DNA of 64,000 bases from Varanus komodoensis (taxonomy: Eukaryota; Chordata; Lepidosauria; Squamata; Varanidae), in NCBI RefSeq assembly GCF_004798865.1, contig NW_025335641.1, forward strand, positions 15,474,792 to 15,538,791, read 5' to 3'. A program made the position numbers and the translations under genes. Positions 12,101 through 24,100 of the stretch are shown one piece after another (the stretch's first letter is position 1; each line of letters begins with the position of its first letter). The notes under the pieces are model-generated. The model was given only the letters and a program-made list of their open reading frames with translations, was not told the DNA's origin and searched no databases.

Positions 12101-15100
12101 CCAACATTTAAAATACTGGAAAAATCAAAAGGCCTGACACTAAAATGAAAAAAAGTGTCCAAGGCACGCAATACATCCACCATGTTGTAGCTAAGAAAGT
12201 CTAAGGCTGGACGAAGCTTGGAGGGGAGACCAGCTGGGAACTGCACAGAGCCACTGTGAGTTCCATGATGGGAGAAGGGTGGGATATAAATAAATGAAAA
12301 AATTCTGCCCTGTACTCAGTGTAGGTGGGCCACAATTGTACATCACTTCAACTACTTTTTGGCAAAAAAAAGCACACGACCTGAGTAGGACAGAATTTAA
12401 GGCTGGCATTTCTCCCTAAAATGCCCTATCTTAAGTTTCAGCCAGCAATGACTACAAATACTTTTAAATGGAGTCATGCAATAATTTAAAGAACACTTTT
12501 GCAAGGAACCCAAAGTAGCTTACATTATCCCTATAACAACCCTATGAGGTTGGTTATTCTGAGTCAGTGACTGGCCCATCGTCACTGAATAAGCTTCATG
12601 GCCAAGTTGGGACTAGAGCCCAGATCTCTTGAGTCCAAAACATGAACTACTATATCACACTGGATCTAGACCTAAATTAGCTGAATTCTGTTCCCATAAC
12701 TAATGTGTCTCACTGATTTTAACAGGACCCACATCCAGCCAATTTAGGTTGCAGTTTTAGTCATGCTTGTTTGGTCGCAAGTCCTACTGAAAACCATTAA
12801 ATTTATTTTCTAAATTTTTGGACATGCACATGGTGCGCATGTTGTGAGCAGAGCCGGCTGGAGCCGGGGGTCAGACTAGATGGCCCAGGAGACCCCTTCT
12901 GACTCGCTCTGTTTCTATGTTTCTATATATATATAGCATCCTGTGTTCAACTGAATCAATCCTTTCAGTTAGGTACTGGGAGCTGCAAAATGACTTTCTC
13001 TTGAGTTTTGCGCATAGTTTTCTGTCTAAAGATGTACCCTGAACAGACTTTAATGAATGGTGAGAACAACCACTGCCACAGTCACTTAAAGGTGGTGGAA
13101 AAAGAGTGCTAAATGAAACATTTTGGAATATACTCAACATAGAAGACTTAGCACCTGAGGTTTTACAGATGGCCAGCAAATAGGAGTGATGGGGCAGTTT
13201 TAAGGATATGCTGTTGCTTTCCAGACACTGATGTTGCTTGCAAGGACAGTGCTGTGCCTGGACTTCTCTCTCTTTAGTGTGTATATTTGTACATAAACAC
13301 ATGTCACAAATGCAGCACTCTCTCCCAGCACAGAAACAGGCCCAGTAAAAGCCCCCTCTGATTTTGCTCTTCAGAAAAGAAGGAACATGAAAGTGTATTT
13401 TAATTTTTAAAAACAGCATTTTAAAACAAAAGTTTTACAGAGGGTAAGATTTATTTCCGATTCTCTCCACAGAACTGCACTGAAATCTTAATACTGGGAA
13501 CAGCAGCCTTGGTGTGTTCAAGTGCTTTTCAGGGAACATGATATACCAAACAGAACGAAGCACTGCAGAGGCAAAATACAGCTTCTTGCCCAGGTAGATG
13601 CTCTTTTTAAAATGACATTTTATAAGCATCAGCAATGCTGACAGTCTAATGGAGTAATATATTTCTTTGCAACTGAACTAATGAGTCTCCCAGCACAGCT
13701 ATCAAATGATATTTATAAGATTCTCGAGCCTCATTATAGGACTAACTGCACAGAAGCCACAAGCTCTGTGGGTTATAATGGGAAGCATTCAAAATAAATA
13801 TGGCTTTATTATAATCCAGCACGGAAAAGAAATAGCCTAAAAAGTGGTTGCTTCTTGCCTAGCATTGGCTTTATATATAGATGAGGCATGCATTCAAAGC
13901 ATCATCCTGTCTTGGCTTGGTACTAATACATGAATATTTATTTATTGATCTCATTTCTATACCACTCAAAAGCTGAACTTCTCTAGGTGTATTGCAACCC
14001 TGAAAGGACCAACAAAGGCCTGAGAAGGCAGTTCAGGAGGCCATCCCTACTCCTGGGAAGATGCTTCCTGGAGCTACTCAGAGAAGGCAGAGGAGAGTCC
14101 CGGGGCAAAGAGGTCGTGCCATCTACTTCACCAGCTCTTCTCTTCTCCTGAACAGACCTTCAACTTGCCTGACAGAACTAGATACTGATGTGTGTCCAGG
14201 TTGGGGAGAGAGGTAACATTGCTTTCTCTGTTTCAGTATCTAGAAACTGTAAATTTACTTTCTTCAGAAAGGTAATATACAAATGTGCTAAATATATTTA
14301 AAAAAGAAAATATTCAGGTATGGTGAAATCAATTGACCTATTGTCCATCCAGGTTGGGGTTCAATGGGAAACCTTTCTAGAAGCCAACCTTTCCTGGGCT
14401 AAGTAATGCAGCTTACTCTTGGTGCTTTCTTAAGTGAGACTCCCCTCCTCCAATTGCTCAGAGCTCATGTAGATATTCATCACAGGTATCAAGGTCCCTG
14501 CAAGGTGTGGCATATGTATCAAGGTGTACGAGTAAGAACCATTGTGAGTCACTGCCAGCATATCCTGAGTTATTCTATAGCACAGATGCATGCCATTGAC
14601 GTGGAGCGTGGGCAGAAAAGCTCATGATGACTTGCTCAGTGCATCATACTAAATTATACTGTGTCTAGACTGCCAGGTGAAGGTGCTGGCATTGACCCAG
14701 AGAAACAGACAAGTTGGGTGGCTTGACAGCAGGTGTGGCCAAACAGTTGGCATGTTGGAGTGGAACTCAGGAGGCTGGGATTCTAGCTCCCACTTGGCCA
14801 TGAAGCTCAAAGGGTGACTTTGAGCCGGTCCGTGACTGTCAACCTAACCTATCTCACAGGGTTTCTACAAAGATAAAATGAGGAGGTGGAGGTGGGCTAC
14901 GGAGGACCATTTTAATTTCTTGTCAGAGTAAAAATGGTGATAAATATCAGAACTGTAGTAGAAGTAAGACACTTGCATGCAACCAGAGAAGCTGAATGTA
15001 TAGCTGTGAAGCCAAATGGGAAAGGGAACCAAACAGAGAAAGCAGTTTAAAACTGGGAAAGAATTTTAAATGCGGTAGGTGAACAACACAACAGCAATGC

Positions 15101-18100
15101 GCACAGCGAACTATCCGTCAACGGTTGTGCTTGCTAGCGAGAATCACAGCATCCCTCCCGAAGTATGATCTCTATTGTTATAAACTTTAAAACTGAGGTA
15201 CCTGAAGCAAGAGATGGTATTTCAAGACTCGCTGCATTGGAACCACAAGAAGATCCCGCAGAGTAAACTTCCCATTATTAGCTCTTTTGGAACACTCCTA
15301 ATTAAACAGGAATAAGAAAGGCCTCACTACAACTTTGATATAATCAACATGAAAAGCAACATCTTTAAAGGTGCAAACTTATGCATATTTAGACAGGAAG
15401 AAGTCCCACAATGCCCAGTTTTCCAGTCAATCATGCTGGCGCAGAAAGCTGGCAGTTGTAGGACTTATTTCTGTCTAAATATGAAGAGCGTTGCACCTGA
15501 TTGTCATAAAGGAATAAGTCAGGTATACAAACAGCTAGCAAACTCAGTCTTGGTCTGCACCAAGGATGGGCAGGATCTGACACTTGGCCCACTGAAGCCC
15601 TCTTGCCCTACCCACACTATGTCAAGAAAAAATGTCATGGCCAGCTGCCAAAACTCAGCAGCAAACTCTGAATGTAAGTGGATCTTCAGAATGAAATAAC
15701 TGTACTGCATCCCCCTACCTTTTTTAATGTTTCCTTTCGCAGTGTAGGGGAAGCATCACAGGGAGTTGACATGCACTGGGTGCTGGGGAAGAATTGGCCC
15801 TAGGCTGTCCAAAGATGCTCACATAATATCTACATGTTTTCAGACTGATGTAATAATCCAGTTGTCAAATTCAGATCTGGCAGAATGAACTGAACCCCTT
15901 CAGACTGCTAGCAAGGAATGTGGGGGGGTTCCCAACATTCCCTTGTATTAAAATTCCCCTGCAAGTGGGGATTTTATGACAGTAAGAACTGTCAGCCTTT
16001 CTCCTTGACCTGCTTTTTATTACACAAAGGAAAGGGACAGTGTTTTGATTTGTTTTTATGTGGGACTATTTTCAGTAGAGCATCCTGCATGTCCATTCTA
16101 TCACCCTGGGATTCAGCCACTCCATTCTGCATAATATACAAACTTAGGCCATTTAATTCCCAGTTTAAATTGTAGAAAAAACTATCAGACACAAATTGGA
16201 ATAAGGGTTTCATAACTTGAAATTAAATCAAGTTTTAAGTATTGCACGGATACCTCCAGTTTCAACTTCACATCTTCTTTTGTCTTGGAGATATTATCTA
16301 AAGATGATATGGCAGTCTCTACCTGACTGCAGTACAGCCCATAAATAACCAGCCTAGATAAAGACAAGAGGAAAGAGCAATGTGATTCCCAGTTTATTTA
16401 AAATAGCCAACATTTTAAACCTTTTTATCACACCCCACCAACTGCAGTTTCCACAAGGCCTGGCCTTTTTTTTAGATACTGTCTTGTACCGAAACTCTGA
16501 ATGCCCAAACCCTGTTGCATTCCATCGTCCTTATACTACCACCTTGCAGGGCAGACTTTGCAGGTATTGATTGAAGTCAAATTATAGCTATACATCTCCA
16601 TCAACTCAAAAGCTGTGATTTACTACCAACTTTTAAAAAATACTCTGAAAATACAGCTGCAAACCCTTTTAAGAAACAAAAAGTACATCTTAATAGTATT
16701 TACTTTTGTTACAGACTGCAAAAGCATGTTGACAAATTTCAAAGGATATGGTAAAACTACCCATAGTAGCACAGAATTAGCACCAAATTACTTGTATTGG
16801 ACCTTTTCATTTTACTATAACAATTTGCCTACCATACACATTACCAGCTTGTTACATCTGCAGTGTGCCAGCATTTAAATAATATGTGCATTTAAAATCA
16901 AACCAACACTAAAAGCCATGTCGGACAGACAGACATGGCTTGATTTTCCTAAAGCATAGAAAAAAGAACACAGTAATTTAAAACTATCTTGTGCAAGTGC
17001 ATCTTCTTTCTTGTTACATTTTTTTAATATTAGTCACACAGATAATTTCCCAAGATTTTGCAGTCTTGCATTCTCGGTCTCACCATAGACCTAGATCTAG
17101 TAGTAAGGGCACACAAGCGAGAACTGAGTTATACAGAAAAAAATGAGGTGGTACAACCTTCCTGTGTATTGTAGCTTTTCAGGATGCAGGTGAGCGGGAA
17201 TTACGTAACTGCAAATCCATCAGTGTATTCCTGTCTCCATACAGCTCCCTGGCTATTCTAACCTTTGCCCAAACTTGCTCTTTTTGTGTGCAGGTTTGGG
17301 GGCAGTCTTTAACCAATAATGGGTCTATTGATTTTTTTTGTTTTGTTTTGCGGGGTGTTGTTTGTTTTTGGGGAGAATAAATGTATTTTTTATTGTTCGT
17401 TGCTCTATAATCTATGGAATGCGCTCCCCAGAGAGGTCCGACTGGTGCCATCGTTATTTGTTTTTCGGCGCCAGGCAAAGACCTTTTTATTCAAACGTCA
17501 TTTTAACTGTTAATAGTATTTATTTATTTTATTCTTTGGCCAGGGTGACTTATTTTATACTGTTAATTTATATTATTTTAATTGAAGTTATTTATGTTGT
17601 GAGCCGCCCCGAGGCTTCGGTGAATGGGGCAGCACAGAAGTCTCCTAAATAAATAAATAAATAAATAAACTCCACAGGGAACTATGGAGCAGTATAAAAA
17701 TCTTGTAAGCAAGTAAGTAGCACGTGGTGATAAGGTTTATGCAAAATAGGACTGTCAGCTGTTAAAAGGAAAAAGTCACGAAGTAGGGCAGAAGGAAGAA
17801 GGATGAAGGCAGCATATTCTGCAGGATTCTCTGAAATTCAATTTGGCTTTCAGTAGAAAGCACTTCGCCAGCTGTATGTGAATGCTACACATGCTGTTCT
17901 TTGTCCATAATCAGAATTCAATACCGTTTCTCTAAAAGCACATGACATAAAAGAGAGTAGTTCTAATGGCTAAAAGAATATTAACAACTCACACTCAAGT
18001 TATTGGCAGTGTGCACTTGAAACACAGAAATTGGCTATTACCTCTCCTTGTAGCTAATAAAAATTTGGTACAGGTTCTGATCATTTTTGTTTACAATGGA

Positions 18101-21100
18101 ATCATGGATATCCTGGGTTAAACTCCTGTGAATTTTCACCAAATCCTGAAACAAAATACAGCACATAAAACTTGCACAGTTAGAGTTGATATTGCCATCT
18201 AAAGCGATGATCTTCAAACAATTAACAGCTTCATTGTATATCCATGTTCCTGAAAGCCCCACTGAGTTACTCCCAGGTAAGCTTATACAGGATTGACTCC
18301 CAAGTAAAGAGGCCAGGATTACACCCTTAGTCATACAGTAATATCACTTGCCAGCATCATTCACTATAGAAATCATTACTAAGCCAAAGACATTGCCAGC
18401 CCTGAAATAGAAGCAAGGATTTGTAAGTAGATTCCAGCTTCTGATTTTATAATTTTAAAAGATTCAGTGCATAATATGGGCATTTCTAATTGCATTAAAT
18501 CTTTTGATTTAATTCGTAAATCTCTTGATCTGGCACAGTAACATTCCCTGAATATAGGTAATTATATCAATATCTGTTCAATAAACATGTTTTTCTTAAG
18601 TGTAAGTACTTTGTTGTATTAAAACAGGCATAGTAAGCTTGCCACTGTGTTAAGCTAAAATTAAAATATCCCAAGTCAAGAAAAAATGCTGGGTCTGGTG
18701 CTTACATTACACACCTGGGATTAAGGATACAGGCCCGGGGATCTTATCTCCATACCCCTCCCCTATGGTTTAATTCCCAGATCCAATCTTGCAAATGAAC
18801 ATTATTCACCCCATTTAAAATGAACACTTCAACTCAATTTCTCATTAATGCCAGGTTTTAAAAACAGGACTAAAGAATGTCTTTGGTTTCACATTGAAAG
18901 ATCTGGGTATGGGCAACAGGAGCCAGGATGTGATCATCCAGGCAGGTGTGGTCCCTAAAGCGCCAGGTAGCATTACACCTGCTCCAGGCCTCAGAAATAA
19001 AAAGATTATTAATGATACACATCCCAGGACTGACAAATTGCATTTTGCAACATTGCACTGGATAGCTTAATAGCATCCTACTGGCAAGTTAACGGCAATC
19101 TTAATGTGCTCCTCAAGAAACAGAAGGTGCTGAGACAAGCAGAGTGGGAAAGCAATAAACATTACTGCTTGCAATGTGTATATTACACTTTTTCAGGTGC
19201 CAGAAATACATATTCACAAACCTCTGTGGGGTTGCCATAAAGCAAGAGCAAGTTGGTGCAAGACGGCTCAGGCAATATCCCCTTCAAGAATTATGATCAA
19301 GGGCGCTTCCCAATAAGGCCTTTATTGTGAAGTTGATTTGCCTCATTCATGAAACTTTATTTTGAGATGGGGCAGGAACCCAAATGATGACATTTACCCT
19401 TTGAAGCCCTCCTGGGTTGTCGCCAGAGTTCCTTCCACAGAAAAAAGGGGTTAAAGGATAAGGAGAAAAGGTGCTCAGTGCCTTTTGAGGGTTAATGGTA
19501 GGAACCAGTGCTTTTTTTGTAAAAAAAAAAAAAAAAAGGTGCCGGAACTCATGAAATTATTTACCTTTCACACGTAGTCGATCACTGTACACACATCCAC
19601 ACACGCCAGTTGTGTAATGAAACATAACAGTCGGCGCCTGCAGTAAGCACTCAACGCTTGACCACACAACTAATCACAAGTTGAGCAGCGCCATCACAAC
19701 CAGCACGGACGAAGTACGCATGCATCGGATTCAACACACAAGCAGCCTGCATGCACCATTTTAATGATTTTGCCGCTGACCTGCTACGCTCGACAGGGCG
19801 ATTCAAATCCACATGGACCAAACATCAACTTTTCAAAAGTTACTTTTAAAACTTGGAAAATCTGTCAAAAAAGGGTGCTGGAACTCTGTTCCGGAGCATT
19901 CTATGACAAAAAAAGCACTGGTAGGAACCATCACTTTGGAAGAAGCCCAAGCGCTCTTAAGGCCAGAGACATTCTTCGGAAGATACCATAGCTGCCACCT
20001 CACTCAAGGTCTATAAACACAGCTGCACAGCTTTAACTGTACTAAAGAGTTTCCTTGGATTGTCCTGGCGCCAGTTGTGCACTCCCAGTGCCACCATTTC
20101 TCCAAACCTATTCACCTTCTTGCATGCATAGTTCCCAAGAACATCCCATTGTTCCCATCAGGCAGCTGATGGTGTCAGTAGTCCGGCAACACTGGGTTCT
20201 CACCATGTTTATAGATGCCCGGACACCCTCATGGGATATCTTTGGGATAAATCTTTCTCTTACCTTGGAAACAGAAGGAACCAGAACTAAGCTTTCGATT
20301 AGCTACTCTAGCTTTCAGATAACACATACTTGTATCTACTGTTCTGATCTTTGACTTCTTGGTTCCTAGGCATAAATGCATTAGGAAGGGAAAAAGTTTG
20401 CAACAACAGAGCTACCAATAGGAGCAAAATGGCACCTTAACCAGCCATTGAGGATACTCCATGGTAGAAGCTAGATCTGTTTTTACACCATCTTTGTAAG
20501 TTTTGCCTTTCAGCTCTTCAAGGGCCAAATAACATCACAGCTCTCTCAAAATCAGTCAAGGCGCTAATCCATGCTATACTTGCAAAAGATAAAAATTGTT
20601 CCTACACTGTTTAGCGGCCATCACCAGGTTTCCTTCTCAGAATTTGACTGCATCATCCTCCATTAATCACTCTCCTACATTCTTCCATGTTGCTTCTAAC
20701 CAAAGAAAACAAGATGAATCTGCTGCACGGTGGCTTCCGAATGGAAAAGCAAGGAGCACCCAGCGTGGAAGCACCCGGAACGGTTCATCTCCACAAGCAG
20801 AGATGACTAGCTCTGCAGAATACTATCTAGGGGTTGGGAGGAGCCTCAAACCGTCAAAGCTTCACCCTTCCATTTATAAATACTTTGGGAGTCATCCTGG
20901 GCTGGAAAGCACAGAACTAAGACAATGCATTAATCAGTCCTCTAGTGAATACATCAATACATCAATCAATGCATCAATCAATACCTCCTCTAGTGAATAC
21001 AGTCAATACATCAACCTGAGGACTTCCAGCACATTCTTTAATTGCACTAAAAACTTGCTTCAGAATATACGTATCAGTGGATCAAATGCTGACTCAGCCA

Positions 21101-24100
21101 TCCATCTTGTTCCTTCGAAGCACTTACCCAACCACCCATTTTCACCTCTGTCTCTTTCTCCTCCTAGAGCTGGAGAAATTAACAGCTGCATGGCTGGGAT
21201 GGCTCTGCCCCTTTCTCCCTTTCTTTGGAGCTTCGAATGAATGGAGGTTCTCTCTCTACCCTGTGCCTCAAAAAATAATGCAGCCGAACGCAGACAAGAG
21301 GAGCTTAATCTTCTCATGCAAGCTTCTTCTCATCTCAGACATCTGATGCAGAGTACTTTCTGAATTCTCTTTGGAAAGGAGCAGTGGTAGGAGGTGAGTG
21401 GAAAAGCAAGCAGGAAGGACTAAAGCTGGAAAAAAAGCTGAGCGAGCAGTCAAGTCACCAAGCTAATCTATTCAACAGTGAAGCCAGGAGGGTTTGTAGC
21501 ATAACCCACTTAGGGATGTGAAGACCTAGCCAGAATCTAGGTCTTTCATGCTATCCAGATTCTTCCCCATGCTTGGTCCTAGCCAGGAAGTGAGCTGAGC
21601 CCAGATCAGGAACACATTCAGGAACACTGGCAGATCTCTTCCCTGCAGAAAGTACCCAATGATTTGAGCAAATTATGCAAAGTATACAAAGCCTGCAAGT
21701 CATGTATGCAGAAATTCACTTCTACATGGTCACTCACACAACGGGTGGCCTAGGCACAAGATGGCCCCACTTCCTGCCAGATGCTCACGCGAATGTTAGG
21801 GAAGAGAGCAAGCAGACTAGAGTCCAGGAAGCTGATTTGAGAAAATCTGACAAATTCCCACTCCCAAACCAGTTTCCTCACTCACATCTTCCTTCACCCT
21901 AACTGTATTCTCAAGCACTACTTTGTACACTGCGGCCTAGCAGTATATGCCAAAACAAGTCCCCACAATTTTTCAATTAAGTACATACAGGAATGTTGAT
22001 GAAAACTGTCTCAAACTCAGACGCCGTCAGAAACCTTTTCAGTGGCACCATAAAGAACTGTAAGAGAAAACAATAAACACAAAGCAGGTTATCCTATTTG
22101 TCACCCATATCCATGGGCATTTGGGGAATATGCAGGTTCTACTTAGGGCAGACTAATGTTTTTTAAGCACCGGTCTTAGGTAATCCACACGCTCAGTCAC
22201 ATGGAGATATGTCCATATTTAATGCAGGCTATCCTCTCCTAGAGTTGCCCTCCATGAGGAAAGGGCAACAGATGGAATGAAGTTGGGGCTGGAGCTACAG
22301 CAAGTCCCTCTTCTCATGTATTTTGTTTAACCCTTTCCTGAACAGCGGACTTTCTCAAACGTCTACTATTTTAGGAACATTCTCCTCTGAATTCAATCTG
22401 GAGGTACACTTCATTCTTATCCCCCCCCCCCCCCGGATAAAGGAGGTTAGGTTTAGAGTATGTAAAATTGCACACCTGCAACAAAGGTGACCTTTAACAT
22501 TTCTACATAAGTCACGGGTCTCTATGCGCTTTCTCATTTGGAGAAGGCGGGTAAAGAGGAGTGACACAGAGAGAGGAAATAGACTTCCTCATCTATGCAC
22601 AAGTAATTCAGATATGTCTCTGCAACCAGAATGGCTGGATTATACAACCCCGAGAGAGAGTAACGGAAGAAATTCACCAATGCTGATGAAAAAGATTACT
22701 CTTCCACAAATTCACTGGTATGTAGCAATCTCAGGAAGAGACAGGTAACATTTAATCCAGGGGTTGGGGCTGATTACCCCACTGTATTAGCACTTCCTCC
22801 TTCTCCGTCTCTTTCTCCTTAATTGTGTTGTTTATATCCATCTGCCCACCACCACCACCCTTTGAATTTCAGACTGGACATTTTCATTAAAGTACTTTTA
22901 ACCTGTTGCTCCTTAGCTAGCTCGTACACTAGAAGCCAAGTAAAAATGTGAAGTCTCTCACAGCTGAGACCCAGTGGGAGCCCTTTGAACAGGTGGGCTC
23001 TTTATATCCCAAAGGACCATATTTATTTGTTTTGCAAGGCACAGAGTTTGGAAATCACAGTAAGATTAAAAGTGGGACAGTGTTTGCCTTGTGTTAATAA
23101 TATTGCTATATTTATTATACAAAAAAAAACAAGTGCAACCATGCAAGAAATGTTCTTCACTGCATGAGCTATTTTATCATGTCATCTTCAATACATCCAA
23201 GAACATAGTTTCTCTTTCTGACATCACTTTCCACTTCCCAGCCCCCTACCAACCAGTGGGAACAGCTCTCCTGATCGCTGTGTCAAAGCACTTTACCTTT
23301 TCAATAGACTCCAATGTTTCTGTGTATTTCTCTTCAGTCTGTTTTATTTCAGAAAGGCAGCAGCTTCTTATGTCATTTTCAGGACATTTCTGCCAAGTCA
23401 ACAAGATGTTAGTTGCAGACATAGCCCCTGTGCATTTGGAATACTTTCCTACGATAATGCCTTGCTTTGGAAATGATCAAAATGCATAGGAATAATGCCT
23501 TGCTTTGGAAATAATTTGCAAGAATTATTCATGTTTACGGCTTAGGAAGCAGAGCCTCACTTGTACTATGATGCTGTAGTCTTCTAGCAGGGCAGTTAAA
23601 GCTAGATAAATGGGACAACACATACAGCCATTGTTTGCTTGCCATTTGACTGTCCTACCATGCAGTCCCCTTCTCCCATGATTTTTGTAACTAGGAAAGC
23701 GAGAAGGCGCTGCCGTGTTTGGGTGAAGAGGGCCACTGGAATTCCTCCCACCTGTCAAATTTTGCAAGAATCTATCTAGCACACTAGTCACAGGCAGGAA
23801 GCTAAAAAACTACCTGAACCTTGTGCTCCTAGGAGGGAAAGTGCAGCATGTGGCTATGGGTGAAAGGGCCTCATTAGTAGTGGCCCCCTAATTGAGGAAT
23901 ATCATGCCAGAGTGCCTCATATGATACCGATATGGTAGTCATTTTGGTGCCAGGCACATGCATTTTTTCCTACACCTCTTAACATCTCATAATTTCCATT
24001 TATTTCATTCACCACTCTGCTGCTCATCAGTACAGTGACATGTTTTCATTAGGAGAAAATGAACTAAAAAGAATTCACAGAATAGGCAAGTGTGCAGTCC

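Larger units (their letters stand above)
11552..15201 (-). other. VAV3 intron 10
   Basis: This 3,650-bp intron holds a TTTA tract and degraded LINE/SINE tail (12005-12300), a MIR-like SINE (12483-12667) and a CR1 terminus (12818-12935). It also holds a short A+T tail-like piece (13935-13990) and a second SINE (14754-14935). From 12936 to 13930 I see nothing recognisable. Confidence 0.88.
18146..21988 (-). other. VAV3 intron 7
   Basis: This 3,843-bp intron contains a hairpin-type repeat near 18235-18335 and a hAT-like MITE at 19506-19920 with an 8-bp duplication. An imperfect AATACATCAATC tandem tract lies at 20938-21015. A 214-codon open frame at 20596-21240 looks like chance. Confidence 0.88.

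Noticed and set aside
12871-13419. 182-codon open frame on the minus strand
   Set aside because: It begins inside a CR1 terminus at its low end, shows no domain or splice context, and does not fit the VAV3 exon order. Likely chance.
20596-21240. 214-codon open frame on the plus strand
   Set aside because: The composition is Ser/Asn/Thr-rich and partly from a tandem repeat. No domain is recognised, and it lies antisense within VAV3 intron 7. Likely chance.
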